From Flavobacteriaceae bacterium (lineage in GTDB: Bacteria; Bacteroidota; Bacteroidia; Flavobacteriales; Flavobacteriaceae), in assembly GCA_029248885.1 (NCBI GenBank), contig JAQWIL010000031.1, forward strand, positions 1 through 33,671: 33,671 nt of DNA, written 5' to 3'. The position numbers were made by a program, and so were the translations under genes. Positions within the stretch are counted from its first letter, which is position 1. Each line of letters starts with the position of its first letter. The notes below the pieces were generated by a model. It was not told where the DNA came from. It saw only the letters and a list, made by a program, of their open reading frames with translations, and did not search any database. Below are positions 8,191 to 16,929 of this stretch, one piece after another.

Positions 8191-10194
8191 CTATTTATAT
8201 GACCTTGTTTTCAATTCAATATTTTCGTACTTCAGCACTTCTTTATGCAGTTTGGCATTGCTCGGTTCTCCTTTGTATTCCCATGCAGATACAAACGTAA
8301 AGTTTTTATCATCCCGAAGTGCCTCCCCCTCTGGAGTTTGAGATTCTTCACGGAAGTGGCCTCCACAAGATTCTGAGCGTTCCAATGCGTCTTTGGCAAA
8401 GAGCTCGCCCAACTCTAAAAAGTCTGCAACTCGAAGCGCTTTTGCCAATGGCTCATTGAAAGAATCGGCAGTGCCGGGCACAAAAACGTCCTTATAAAAT
8501 TCGTCACGCAGTGCTTTGACTTCTGCGATGGCTTCTTGGAGTCCTTCAGAGTTTCGAGACATCCCACATTTGTTCCAGATTATTTTTCCAAGTTTTCGGT
8601 GAAAATAATCGACCGTTTTGGTTCCTTTATTCTTGATAAAGCCATCGATTTGAGCACGCACATTTGACTCTGCTTCTTCAAATTCGGGTGAGTCTGTGGA
8701 GATTGCACCCGTGCGGATATCATCTGCAAGATAATCGCCTATGGTGTATGGCAACACAAAATAGCCGTCTGCCAAGCCTTGCATCAACGCGGAAGCACCA
8801 AGTCGGTTGGCGCCGTGATCAGAGAAGTTTGCCTCCCCAATCGCAAAACAACCAGGTACTGTTGTCATTAGGTTGTAGTCCACCCAAACCCCACCCATGG
8901 TGTAATGTACCGCAGGATAAATCATCATCGGCGTTTCATAGGGGTTTTGATCAACGATTTTCTCATACATCTGAAACAAGTTGCCGTATTTGGCTTTGAT
9001 AACTTGCTTTCCGAGTTTTTGTACAAGTGCAGAGTCGTTTTCATCCAATCCTTTGACATGCGCTTTTTCTTTGCCATATCGCTCAATGGCTGCAGCAAAG
9101 TCGAGAAATACTGCCTCGCCTGTTTTGTTGACCCCAAAGCCCTCATCACAACGTTCTTTAGCCGCACGCGATGCTACATCACGAGGCACGAGATTTCCAA
9201 AAGCTGGATAGCGACGTTCGAGGTAATAATCACGGTCTTCCTCTGCTAAATCGGTAGGCTTCAGCCGTCCATCACGAATTGCCTTTGCGTCTTCTTTCTT
9301 TTTTGGCACCCAAATACGACCATCATTGCGGAGAGATTCTGACATCAATGTCAATTTGGACTGGTGATCTCCAGACACAGGAATACATGTCGGATGAATT
9401 TGTGTAAAACAAGGATTCGCAAAATAGGCACCTTGTTTGTGTATTTTCCAAGCTGCTGTGACATTACTCCCCATCGCATTGGTTGAGAGGTAAAACAGGT
9501 TTCCGTATCCTCCAGAAGCAATAACGACAGCATGTGCTGCATGGCGTTCGATTTCTCCTGTGATAAGATTACGAGTGATAATCCCACGTGCTTTCCCATC
9601 TACTTTTACTAGGTCCAGCATTTCGTGACGGCTATACATTTTGATTTTACCCCGACCAATTTGCCGATTCATCGCCGAATATGCTCCGAGCAGCAGTTGC
9701 TGACCTGTTTGCCCTTTGGCATAAAATGTTCTAGACACAAGTACCCCGCCAAACGATCGGTTGTCGAGTAACCCTCCATAGTCACGTGCAAAGGGAACCC
9801 CCTGGGCAACACACTGGTCAATGATATTGGTTGAAACCTCAGCCAATCGGTGCACGTTTGCTTCTCTGGACCGGTAATCTCCCCCTTTTACGGTGTCATA
9901 AAACAAGCGGTGGATTGAGTCTCCATCCCCTTGATAGTTTTTCGCTGCGTTGATTCCTCCTTGTGCAGCAATAGAGTGTGCGCGACGTGGTGAATCTTGA
10001 AAGCAAAACGCCTTGACGTTATAGCCCAGTTCGGCGAGGGTAGCTGCAGCAGAACCTCCAGCCAGTCCTGTTCCAACGACAATCACATCGATCAATCGTT
10101 TGTTTGCAGGACTCACCAAGCGAATGTTGTTTTTATGCGTCGTCCATTTATCAGCTAGTGGACCTTCAGGAATATGAGCATTTAATTTGGTCAT
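8191..10194 (-). CDS. sdhA: Succinate dehydrogenase / fumarate reductase flavoprotein subunit
   Basis: Catalytic subunit that oxidises succinate to fumarate with covalently bound FAD. The 667-residue length fits the type B enzymes of Bacteroidetes. The N-terminal dinucleotide-binding motif [18 protein letters not shown] lies near 36-53. It is followed by the FAD-linkage region with [20 protein letters not shown], the HPTC substrate segment, and [13 protein letters not shown] with [18 protein letters not shown] further on. It lies one base after sdhC and two before sdhB, forming a tight sdhCAB operon. Confidence 0.97.
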   Translation of the reverse strand: MTKLNAHIPEGPLADKWTTHKNNIRLVSPANKRLIDVIVVGTGLAGGSAAATLAELGYNVKAFCFQDSPRRAHSIAAQGGINAAKNYQGDGDSIHRLFYDTVKGGDYRSREANVHRLAEVSTNIIDQCVAQGVPFARDYGGLLDNRSFGGVLVSRTFYAKGQTGQQLLLGAYSAMNRQIGRGKIKMYSRHEMLDLVKVDGKARGIITRNLITGEIERHAAHAVVIASGGYGNLFYLSTNAMGSNVTAAWKIHKQGAYFANPCFTQIHPTCIPVSGDHQSKLTLMSESLRNDGRIWVPKKKEDAKAIRDGRLKPTDLAEEDRDYYLERRYPAFGNLVPRDVASRAAKERCDEGFGVNKTGEAVFLDFAAAIERYGKEKAHVKGLDENDSALVQKLGKQVIKAKYGNLFQMYEKIVDQNPYETPMMIYPAVHYTMGGVWVDYNLMTTVPGCFAIGEANFSDHGANRLGASALMQGLADGYFVLPYTIGDYLADDIRTGAISTDSPEFEEAESNVRAQIDGFIKNKGTKTVDYFHRKLGKIIWNKCGMSRNSEGLQEAIAEVKALRDEFYKDVFVPGTADSFNEPLAKALRVADFLELGELFAKDALERSESCGGHFREESQTPEGEALRDDKNFTFVSAWEYKGEPSNAKLHKEVLKYENIELKTRSYK

Positions 10195-10195
10195 G

Positions 10196-10855
10196 TTAGT
10201 GATTTAAAAAATGAAAAATCGCAATGAACGCAAAGCCAGCAGGAATTCCGATGGCATAGACTTTTCCGATCGATTTTAAGACTGGTGTGTATTTGTTATT
10301 AAAGCCCATTGACTGAAAGGATGATGAAAATCCATGTGACAGGTGAAGCGCTAAAAAGAAAAACGAAATCACATAGAGGATAACTCTAGTGAAGTCCTCA
10401 AATTTGTGCACCAATTCTTCGTAGTATCGATTGGGATCTTCAGGCAAGACTTCGATGTATTTATAGTTTATCTCAGGAACCCAAAAGTCATAGAAGTGCA
10501 AAGCCAAGAATGCCAATATTGTTGCGCCAGATATCAGCATATTACGTGACACCCAACTCGCATTGGCATTGCCTTTGTAAACAGCATAACGTGTTCCCCG
10601 TGCGCGGCGGTTTTGAATATCAAGAACAAAGCCCATTACAAAGTGAAAAATAACGCCAAATATCAAAACGGGTTGTAGAAGAAATTGTACGATTGGGTTG
10701 ATGCCCATAAAATGGGAAAACTGATTAAAAATCTCTTCACTAAATACAGAAGTGATATTGATGGCGAAATGCTGGAGCAGAAAGAGCATCAAAAAGAGAC
10801 CGGACAAGGCCATGGCCACCTTTCGCAAAATCGTAGAAGATAAGAGAACTCCCAT
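10196..10855 (-). CDS. sdhC: Succinate dehydrogenase cytochrome b558-type membrane anchor
   Basis: Single-chain membrane anchor of a type B succinate:quinone oxidoreductase. It holds haem and the quinone site. The 219 residues contain about five hydrophobic segments, with histidines in or beside them suitable as haem ligands: H29 (LLQHF), H71 (VIFHFVMG), H120 (LALHFYD), and H171/H174 (LALHLSHGF). The family normally binds two haems b, but I cannot assign each ligand by eye. First gene of sdhCAB, with a strong upstream promoter. Confidence 0.94.
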   Translation of the reverse strand: MGVLLSSTILRKVAMALSGLFLMLFLLQHFAINITSVFSEEIFNQFSHFMGINPIVQFLLQPVLIFGVIFHFVMGFVLDIQNRRARGTRYAVYKGNANASWVSRNMLISGATILAFLALHFYDFWVPEINYKYIEVLPEDPNRYYEELVHKFEDFTRVILYVISFFFLALHLSHGFSSSFQSMGFNNKYTPVLKSIGKVYAIGIPAGFAFIAIFHFLNH

Positions 10856-10878
10856 AGTTTTTTAGCTAATTATTGATG

Positions 10879-10910
10879 CAAAATTAGGTGCTGAACGCAT
10901 GACGACCAAA
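10879..10910 (-). promoter_or_regulatory. Consensus Bacteroidetes promoter of the sdhCAB operon
   Basis: On the minus strand a TTTG -33 element (complement of 10907-10910) and an exact TAATTTTG -7 box (complement of 10879-10886) are separated by 20 bases, matching TTTG-N19/20-TAnnTTTG. The -7 box ends 23 bases before the sdhC ATG. The rest of the 201-base divergent region up to pepP is AT-rich and shows nothing else I can name. Confidence 0.75.
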
Positions 10911-11056
10911 GGATTTTAGTGATTTTGAATGAATCTAACAACTTTTATCTCAATCGACTGTTTTTTTATGAAAACTGTTTATCGATTCGTAAACAATTTA
11001 GTCTGTTGTCAAGAAATTGATTTTACTGTGAAGATAATTTTTTTTTACTTTACCAT

Positions 11057-12349
11057 ATGAAATACAACCGCCTACCTCATCCTGTTTTCACACAGCACCG
11101 TCAGCGCTTTATGGCACAACTCAAATCCAATAGCATTGCCGTGTTTAATTCCAATGACATCTACCCTGTAAGCGCAGACAGCACCTTGCCATTTGAACAA
11201 CACCGTGACTTGTTTTACCTCACAGGCATTGACCAGGAAGAAACAATTGTGGTGCTTTGTCCAGATGCCAAAGACCCTGCCCTTCGTGAAGTGGTTTTTG
11301 TACGAGAAACCAATTCGCATATCGCTGTTTGGGAAGGCCATAAACTCACCCAAGCCGAAGCGACAGAAGTATCGGGAGTATCGACTGTGAAGTGGACGGC
11401 TGAATTCGAAGATCATTTTTTGGCCTTGGCAAAAGAAGTCGAACATATCTATATCAATACCAACGAACACTATCGCGCGAATGTAGAAACTCAAACCCGT
11501 GAAGATCGATTTATCGAGTGGTGTAAAACCAAATTTCCAACACACAACTATGAGAAAAGCAACTTAATTCTTCAGCGGTTGCGCGCTGTTAAAGATCCAG
11601 AAGAAATCGAACACATCCAAAAGGCCTGTGATATTACCGAAAAGGGATTTCGACGTGTTTTGGGTTTTGTCAAGCCAGGGGTTTGGGAATATGAAATTGA
11701 GGCGGAATATGCGCATGAATTTCTTCGCAATCGCTCAAAGGGCTTTGCCTACACCCCCATTATTGCCTCAGGCGCCAATGCCAATGTGCTGCACTATATC
11801 GAGAACAACCAGCAATGTCAAGGCGGTGATTTGTTGTTGATGGATGTGGCTGCGGAGTATGGCAACTATTCATCCGATATGACCCGAACCATTCCTGTAT
11901 CTGGTCGGTTTTCCAAGCGGCAACGCGCTGTTTATGATGCCGTTTTGCGCGTCAAAAACGAAGCGACCAAGCTCCTTGTGCCAGGTGCGTATTGGAAAGC
12001 ATACCATGTAGAAGTGGGGGAAATCATGACTGCCGAATTGTTGGGATTGGGTTTATTGGACAAAGCCGATGTGCAAAAGCAAACCGAAAAAAATCTCGCC
12101 TATAAAAAATACTTTATGCATGGGACTTCGCATCATTTGGGACTCGATACCCATGACTATGGATTGCTCGACGAACCCATCGCTGCCAATATGGTCTTTA
12201 CGGTTGAGCCCGGCATCTATATTCCCGATGAGGGATTTGGGATTCGATTGGAAGACGACGTGGTGGTGCAAGAAAGTGGTGAACCCCTCAATTTGATGAA
12301 AAATATCCCGATTGAGGTCGAGGAAATTGAAGAGTTGATGAACGGCTAA
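11057..12349 (+). CDS. pepP: Xaa-Pro aminopeptidase (M24B), with aminopeptidase P N-terminal domain
   Basis: Dinuclear-metal peptidase that removes an N-terminal residue preceding proline. The 430-residue protein has an AMP_N domain over about 5-135 and a pita-bread catalytic domain over 180-420. The metal ligands line up with the family: D263 (LMDVAAEYG), D274 (SSDMTRT), H359 (HGTSHHLGLDTHD), E384 (TVEPGIYIP) and E399 (IRLEDDVVV). Probably cytoplasmic, since no signal peptide is seen. Divergent from sdhC; it shares its stop region (CTAA) with convergent thiL. Confidence 0.95.
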   Translation: MKYNRLPHPVFTQHRQRFMAQLKSNSIAVFNSNDIYPVSADSTLPFEQHRDLFYLTGIDQEETIVVLCPDAKDPALREVVFVRETNSHIAVWEGHKLTQAEATEVSGVSTVKWTAEFEDHFLALAKEVEHIYINTNEHYRANVETQTREDRFIEWCKTKFPTHNYEKSNLILQRLRAVKDPEEIEHIQKACDITEKGFRRVLGFVKPGVWEYEIEAEYAHEFLRNRSKGFAYTPIIASGANANVLHYIENNQQCQGGDLLLMDVAAEYGNYSSDMTRTIPVSGRFSKRQRAVYDAVLRVKNEATKLLVPGAYWKAYHVEVGEIMTAELLGLGLLDKADVQKQTEKNLAYKKYFMHGTSHHLGLDTHDYGLLDEPIAANMVFTVEPGIYIPDEGFGIRLEDDVVVQESGEPLNLMKNIPIEVEEIEELMNG

Positions 12350-13383
12350 AACGCCTTCCAGCCCTGGGCTTTGAGTGGAATGACTTCTTCAGCACGAGTA
12401 ATCAAAGACGGGGCATCGCCTTTGGCAGTCATATGACCGATCACGGTTAGATTGGGATTGCCTTTGATTTTGTCAAAGTCTGTTTGTTTGATCGTAAACA
12501 ACAACTCATAATCTTCTCCACCGCTCAAGGCAATGGTCGTACTGTCGAGGTTAAACTCTTCACAGACGCTGATAAACTGCGGGTCGAGTGGGATTTTGTT
12601 TTCATACACGCGACAGCCCACACCACTTTGTTTACACAAATGCATGACCTCAGAAGACAAACCATCGCTTATGTCGATCATAGACGTGGGTTGTACCTTT
12701 AAATCATGGAGCAGTTGCACCACATCTTTTCGTGCTTCGGGCTTGAGCTGACGTTCCACCAAATAGCTATAGGGCTCCAAATCGGGTTGGTGTTGAGGAT
12801 TGGCCTTAAACACTTCGTTTTCACGTGCCAATACCTGCAAACCCATATAGGCGCCACCAAGGTCACCACTGACCACCAGCAAATCTTTTTCGGAGGCACC
12901 ACTACGCAATACCGCTCCTGTTTTTGGTGCGATGCCCAAAGCGGTTACAGACAACTGCAATCCCTGTTGAGATGAGGTCGTGTCACCTCCTACTAAATCA
13001 ACACCATAGGTTTTACACGCCAAGTGAATCCCAGCATACAACTCCTCAACCGCCTCCAATGGAAAGCGATTGGACACCGCCAAGGAGACCAACACTTGTG
13101 TGGCTTGCGCATTCATCGCATAAATATCGGACAGGTTGACCACCATAGCTTTATACCCCAAATGCTTAAGCGGCATATAGGCCAAATCGAAGTGCACGCC
13201 CTCAATGAGCATGTCGGTACTCACAACCGTTTCGCCTTTGTGCTTGAGCACTGCAGCATCGTCGCCGATGCCCAAAACGGTTGACGCTAAAGCAGTTGTT
13301 GCCGATTTGGTCAAGTGATCGATAAGGGCAAACTCCCCCAAACTGTCAAGCGGAGTTTTGGGTGCTTCTTTGTTCTCTAACAT
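12346..13383 (-). CDS. thiL: Thiamine-monophosphate kinase
   Basis: Last step of thiamine diphosphate synthesis, phosphorylating thiamine monophosphate with ATP. The 345-residue protein shows the ThiL/PurM-superfamily pattern: GIGDDAAVL near 40-48, VSTDMLIEGVHFD near 54-66, GGDTTSS near 152, SGDLGGAYMGLQVL near 187-200, and DISDGLSSEV and LSGGEDYELLF in the C-terminal half. It stands apart from other thi genes here. Its -7 box is four bases from the ATG. Confidence 0.95.
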   Translation of the reverse strand: MLENKEAPKTPLDSLGEFALIDHLTKSATTALASTVLGIGDDAAVLKHKGETVVSTDMLIEGVHFDLAYMPLKHLGYKAMVVNLSDIYAMNAQATQVLVSLAVSNRFPLEAVEELYAGIHLACKTYGVDLVGGDTTSSQQGLQLSVTALGIAPKTGAVLRSGASEKDLLVVSGDLGGAYMGLQVLARENEVFKANPQHQPDLEPYSYLVERQLKPEARKDVVQLLHDLKVQPTSMIDISDGLSSEVMHLCKQSGVGCRVYENKIPLDPQFISVCEEFNLDSTTIALSGGEDYELLFTIKQTDFDKIKGNPNLTVIGHMTAKGDAPSLITRAEEVIPLKAQGWKAF

Positions 13384-13387
13384 GCGG

Positions 13388-13395
13388 CAAAATTA
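13388..13395 (-). promoter_or_regulatory. -7 promoter box of thiL, four bases from the start codon
   Basis: Minus-strand TAATTTTG is an exact TAnnTTTG match, followed by CCGC and the thiL ATG. A TTTG occurs 23 bases upstream of the box, which is long for a -33 element. The layout repeats that at glyS and suggests a leaderless or nearly leaderless transcript. Confidence 0.5.
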
Positions 13396-13480
13396 GCGTT
13401 TTTTTAAGCGAACTATAACAAATTGGGAAGAGATAGCAATGAGAAGCGATCTGTCTAGTATCGATTGCTTACTCACATAA

Positions 13481-13510
13481 AAAAAGGCGCAACTTTCGCT
13501 GCGCCTTTTT
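13481..13510 (-). terminator. Rho-independent terminator hairpin, potentially bidirectional
   Basis: An uninterrupted 11-bp stem (AAAAAGGCGCA at 13481-13491 pairing with 13500-13510) encloses an eight-base loop. On the minus strand the GC-rich part is followed by a T-tract, and it begins 22 bases past the stop of the FG-GAP gene, so it should end that transcript before thiL. T-tracts flank both sides, so it could also work in the plus direction. Confidence 0.85.
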
Positions 13511-13531
13511 CTTTACTTATCTACCGCTTGT

Positions 13532-15514
13532 TTATCGTTTCACCAACTTCACGGTAATTTGGTTGGTCTCCGTTTCCACACTCATCAAATAGATGGCCTG
13601 AGCTAGCGAAGAAATATCAATCGACGGTGATTGCCGGTTTGGTCTTTGGTCAAGGACTTTTCGACCTGTTAGTGAATACAATGCAACACGCTTGACAACA
13701 GATTCGCTACGGATCTCGAGTCGATCCCGAACTGGATTGGTAAAGAAGATTTCCGTCCCTTTGGGTTCGTTGAGATCAAAGGTGACAAAATTCACTTCTT
13801 GTCCGCTAAAGTCGCCCAATCGATTGCCTGAAGCATCTACAATAGACCCCGCATTTACCGATTTGGTGTATGAAAGATAAACTGTCTCGCCTTGTACAAC
13901 CACTCCGCTTAATGTCAGCGTCACTTCGCTTCCAGAAACTGATAAGCTACTCACCACTGGATTTGATGCCGCACCCGTTATCGTAAAGTCACCCGCTATG
14001 GATTCACCACTTAAAGAGACATCCTCACTAAGAGTTAAGTCTATAGTTGCTACACCCTCATCATGATTCCCCTCAGGCATATCAAAAAGTTCAGGTGCTA
14101 TATCATCCAAGTCGTTAATGGATAGGGTAACCGTTTGCGCTGCACTGGTATTGCCCGCTGCATCGCTTGCCGTAACTGTAAATTCATAACTCGACTTGGT
14201 CTCATAGTCTGGATCGGCCGTTAAGGTAACCGCCCCCGTTGTGGCGTCTACGCTAAAATCAGACGCATCTGTACCCCCAATGCCATAGCTCGTTACCCCA
14301 ACATTATCGTCAGCAGTAATCATATAAACCACTTGTCCTGCACCACTGTTCTCATTTATGGTGGCTGTGGCTGAGGAAATGATTGTGGGTGCTATGCTGT
14401 CCATCAACTCTGACTCATACCAGCTTAGTCTGTTAGCGGTTGAATTCATCGTCAAGACATCCAAGTCTGTTCCGTCACCGTCAAAATCTGCAGCGTAGAC
14501 AAAGTTGTGATTCCCTGCTTCAACGCCAACTAATTGTGTCGTGAAACTTTGACTTCCATCATTTTTATACCAATATACGTCTCCCGCCCCAGCTTGGGAG
14601 GCCACCAAAACATCCATATATCCGTCTTTGTCCAAATCGGCAACCGCCAGACCGCGGGCCTTGTTTTGTGAAGCAATCGTATGGGTTGTAAAACTTTCAT
14701 TTCCGTCATTTTCATACCAAAGTATGCTGTTGTCGCCATTCGAAGTTGAAACAATATCAACATCATTATCGCCATCCAGATCAGCAGCAATTACTGCATA
14801 GGCGCTTGGAATAGAAGTGTTTAATGTGTGGGAAGTAAAATTTCCACTCCCATCATTTTCATACCAATGGATGCCGCTCCAAGCAGTTAAAAGTACATCA
14901 AAATCGCCATCCTCATCGATGTCGGAGGTTGAAACATATACAGAAGTTGTTTCCGTAGAAAGCGAACTTGTGGTAAAGCTTTCGGTTCCATCATTTGTAT
15001 AGAGAGTTAGGCCGTCTGAGGTTGTGAGCAATATATCTTGGTCGCCATCTCCTTCAATGTCCACAATAGAGGCAGTTTGAGGGTTAGATAAGCCCGTTGC
15101 AAGCTGATGATGTGTAAAATTTTCATTCCCATCATTTTCATACCAGTCCATCGCATTTGACCCCCATTTAACGCCCAGAACATCTACATCACCATCCGAG
15201 TCGATATCTGCAGCCGTGATAAAGGAAGCACCTGTTGCAGCATTGTCAATCGAATGGATTGTAAAAGTACCCGTACCATCGTTTTCGTACCAACGGAAAT
15301 TATTGCCACCCCAATTGGCTGTAAAAGCATCTACATCTCCGTCTTGGTCTAAATCGGCTGCATGCATTCCATACACCCAACTAGTGTCTGAGTCTATGAT
15401 ATTACGGGTAAACTCAAAAGTTTGTGCAAAAGTATATGCTGAAAAGAGACAGCAAAGTGAGAAAGTAATAAGGTTTAAAGGGTAAAAGTTATCTGTATAG
15501 GTGTAAGTTTTCAT
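13532..15514 (-). CDS. Secreted FG-GAP/VCBS seven-bladed propeller protein with cadherin-like, SwmB-like and T9SS sorting domains
   Basis: A 660-residue exported protein with a signal peptide ending near FAQ (31). It has seven repeat units about 46-50 residues apart, marked by WYENDG-type motifs at 75, 124, 171, 217, 266, 315 and 365. Each has a preceding calcium-loop motif such as DLDQDGDVD at 54-62, consistent with a seven-bladed beta-propeller. A cadherin-like domain follows (about 375-467), then a SwmB/Big-type domain (about 473-578). The end is a T9SS type A sorting domain (583-660; NPVRDRLEIR, LYSLTGRKVL, DISSLAQAIYLMSVET). It is therefore predicted to cross the outer membrane by type IX secretion and be surface-bound or released. 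Ligand unknown; adhesion or polysaccharide contact is plausible. The preceding 87-residue ORF overlaps it by ATGA. Confidence 0.9.
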   Translation of the reverse strand: MKTYTYTDNFYPLNLITFSLCCLFSAYTFAQTFEFTRNIIDSDTSWVYGMHAADLDQDGDVDAFTANWGGNNFRWYENDGTGTFTIHSIDNAATGASFITAADIDSDGDVDVLGVKWGSNAMDWYENDGNENFTHHQLATGLSNPQTASIVDIEGDGDQDILLTTSDGLTLYTNDGTESFTTSSLSTETTSVYVSTSDIDEDGDFDVLLTAWSGIHWYENDGSGNFTSHTLNTSIPSAYAVIAADLDGDNDVDIVSTSNGDNSILWYENDGNESFTTHTIASQNKARGLAVADLDKDGYMDVLVASQAGAGDVYWYKNDGSQSFTTQLVGVEAGNHNFVYAADFDGDGTDLDVLTMNSTANRLSWYESELMDSIAPTIISSATATINENSGAGQVVYMITADDNVGVTSYGIGGTDASDFSVDATTGAVTLTADPDYETKSSYEFTVTASDAAGNTSAAQTVTLSINDLDDIAPELFDMPEGNHDEGVATIDLTLSEDVSLSGESIAGDFTITGAASNPVVSSLSVSGSEVTLTLSGVVVQGETVYLSYTKSVNAGSIVDASGNRLGDFSGQEVNFVTFDLNEPKGTEIFFTNPVRDRLEIRSESVVKRVALYSLTGRKVLDQRPNRQSPSIDISSLAQAIYLMSVETETNQITVKLVKR

Positions 15515-15774
15515 TCAACAGAGATTTTTATGATGGTTGAAATTTCCCAATAAAACTCAACTCCGTCAGGGTAGGTTTGCAAATGATCCGAGCTGAGTCC
15601 AGTCGTTTGCAAATCGCTGTAACTGGCGCCTCGGATCACGTCATTTTCATTAAACAAAGGAACCACTCTATAATCGTTCATATTGGCATTGGATGGGTTG
15701 TTTAGGGTATTTGCAGAAACAATAGTTCCTGAACAAAAAATAGCTGGTAAAAAGCCAAAGTAAAAACGAAACAT
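15511..15774 (-). CDS. Unrecognised 87-residue exported-like protein or remnant
   Basis: A short frame whose stop overlaps the FG-GAP gene start (ATGA), implying translational coupling. The N-terminus (MFRFYFGFLPAIFCSGTIVSA) is hydrophobic and could pass for a signal peptide; the remainder (NPSNANMNDYRVVPLFNENDV, DHLQTYPDGVEFYWEI) is not basic or low-complexity and looks like genuine protein. I do not recognise it. It could be a remnant of a larger secreted protein, since the sequence begins and ends abruptly. A near-consensus -7 box (AATATTTG, complement of 15796-15803) lies about 21 bases upstream. Confidence 0.4.
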   Translation of the reverse strand: MFRFYFGFLPAIFCSGTIVSANTLNNPSNANMNDYRVVPLFNENDVIRGASYSDLQTTGLSSDHLQTYPDGVEFYWEISTIIKISVE

Positions 15775-15940
15775 GCGCTGTCGTTTTGAGAATTACAAAT
15801 ATTATTGTTAAAATAATAAATAAATTTAATTTGTAAAAACCTTCTCTGTCTCCTTCTGGGTATGTTTAGCGACTTGCAAAGATGCTCTTGTGGGTAAAAT
15901 GTGTTATATGTGCCTGTAGAAAAACACCCCTTAACCCACT

Positions 15941-16040
15941 ATGATTAAAGTATCTACACAAGCACGCAAACAAGTAGAGCAGATGATGCAGTCAGATGGC
16001 TATGACATCAGCGATTCGTTTGTGCGTGTGGGGGTCAAAA
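15941..16040 (+). repeat. Direct repeat, left copy, flanking the 909-bp insert
   Basis: 100 bases matching 16950-17049 with four differences, at repeat positions 6, 12, 15 and 18. All four are third-codon changes that keep Ile, Val, Ser and Thr. From position 19 to 100 (15959-16040) the copies are identical. Confidence 0.97.
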
Positions 16041-16081
16041 ATTATTTACTCTTTACGTATTTTCATTGTTTTATTGCCTAG
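15941..16081 (+). pseudogene. Truncated 5' copy of sufA (first 33 codons)
   Basis: Reads from an ATG through 33 codons identical in protein sequence to the start of the intact sufA at 16950, then runs into unrelated sequence (NYLLFTYF...) and stops at 16079-16081. It lacks all three cysteines needed by an A-type carrier, so it cannot work as one. The upstream 25 bases retain weak similarity to those upstream of the intact gene (GAAAAACA then scattered matches), so this is probably the original start of the gene, separated by an insertion. Confidence 0.9.
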
Positions 16082-16732
16082 CTTGGTTTTCGCCTTAACA
16101 AGATATATTCCTCTCGGAATAAATGAAATATCCACTTCAAAATCGTTTTGAAGAGGACTACTTGCATATACCTTTTGACCAAAAATAGAATAAATCGAAA
16201 TCGATGTAATTTCTTTAGGTGAGCTTATAAATAATTTATCATATACCGGATTGGGGCTAAGTATAACCCCCCTTGTTTGATATTCTGGAACTGATAAAGT
16301 AGATTCAACTGTGTTACTTACCTCCGTAACAGAACTTGTGGCACTGTTAACAAAATTAATTTTTGAGTTTGTTGAAGATGAGGAAGTAAACGTAAATGTT
16401 TTATCATTGTCATATGCCATTGTTATGTCACCATGGGTACTATCAGAAAAATCTTGGATCTGCTTAAACCCTTGGGCATAACCAGGCCGAGACTCATTTA
16501 AGGTTTGACTAAGGGTTGATCGTATGTAAATAGCGGATGCCGAATTACTTGAGCAGGAGGGTGAGGTGTCTCCAGAACCTCCAGAAAAGGTAACTATACA
16601 GCTTCCGATGGTCAGACTTTGTCCATTACTTGGATTATTTGTGAATTTGATGACCAACTCTTGGTCATATGTTTGCCCAAAAGAAATTAAAGAGGCAAAT
16701 AAAAATATAGAAAATAAAAATAATTTATTCAT
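16046..16732 (-). CDS. Small secreted protein with T9SS type A sorting domain, inside the sufA insert
   Basis: A 228-residue protein: signal peptide to about residue 20 (LISFGQ), an unrecognised serine/threonine/asparagine-rich domain of about 130 residues with two cysteines (C45 and C60, possibly a disulfide), then a T9SS type A C-terminal sorting domain at about 156-228 (LSPNPVYDKLFISSP, ISIYSIFGQKVYAS, DISFIPRGIYLVKAKT, KTMKIRKE). Predicted to be exported by Sec and then type IX secretion. Codon usage is markedly AT-rich (many AAA, AAT, ATA, TTA), unlike the suf genes next door, which supports foreign origin. An exact -7 box is present upstream. Confidence 0.85.
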   Translation of the reverse strand: MNKLFLFSIFLFASLISFGQTYDQELVIKFTNNPSNGQSLTIGSCIVTFSGGSGDTSPSCSSNSASAIYIRSTLSQTLNESRPGYAQGFKQIQDFSDSTHGDITMAYDNDKTFTFTSSSSTNSKINFVNSATSSVTEVSNTVESTLSVPEYQTRGVILSPNPVYDKLFISSPKEITSISIYSIFGQKVYASSPLQNDFEVDISFIPRGIYLVKAKTKLGNKTMKIRKE

Positions 16733-16754
16733 GTTTGTAAGATTTAGAGTGATT

Positions 16755-16762
16755 CAAATATA
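16755..16762 (-). promoter_or_regulatory. -7 promoter box of the insert's T9SS gene
   Basis: Minus-strand TATATTTG matches TAnnTTTG exactly, 22 bases before the ATG at 16732. No clear -33 TTTG is seen at the usual distance, so the call rests on the box alone. Confidence 0.45.
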
Positions 16763-16913
16763 AAAAAACATAAACCCTTATCCCCTCCCTTTTTTTTGAG
16801 ATTTTTATATCAATTTTTGTTTTGTGTTTAAATAAATAAAATGATGAGATTACGAAATAAAGAAGTCCTATTCGTTTAACCCCACTAACGATTATTATAT
16901 CCTTAAAATATAC

Positions 16914-16929
16914 TATCTTCGTACACGAA
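16914..16929 (+). promoter_or_regulatory. Probable suf operon promoter with overlapping inverted repeat
   Basis: TATCTTCG at 16914-16921 is one base off TAnnTTTG and is followed by the sufA ATG 28 bases later. A perfect inverted repeat, TTCGT-AC-ACGAA (16918-16929), overlaps the -7 box and the likely transcription start, where a repressor could bind. The factor is unknown. The sequence lies within the insert, so it was supplied with it. Confidence 0.4.

Noticed and set aside
10856..11056. Possible riboswitch or tRNA in the sdhC-pepP divergent region.
   Set aside because: No cloverleaf or stable GC-rich stem is visible; the space is explained by the sdh promoter and AT-rich leader.
14530..15300. 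Regularly spaced similar stretches (ccatcattttcataccaa type, about 147 bases apart) that look like a repeat array.
   Set aside because: They are in frame inside one large gene and encode the WYENDG motif of the propeller blades; spacing and divergence do not fit CRISPR.
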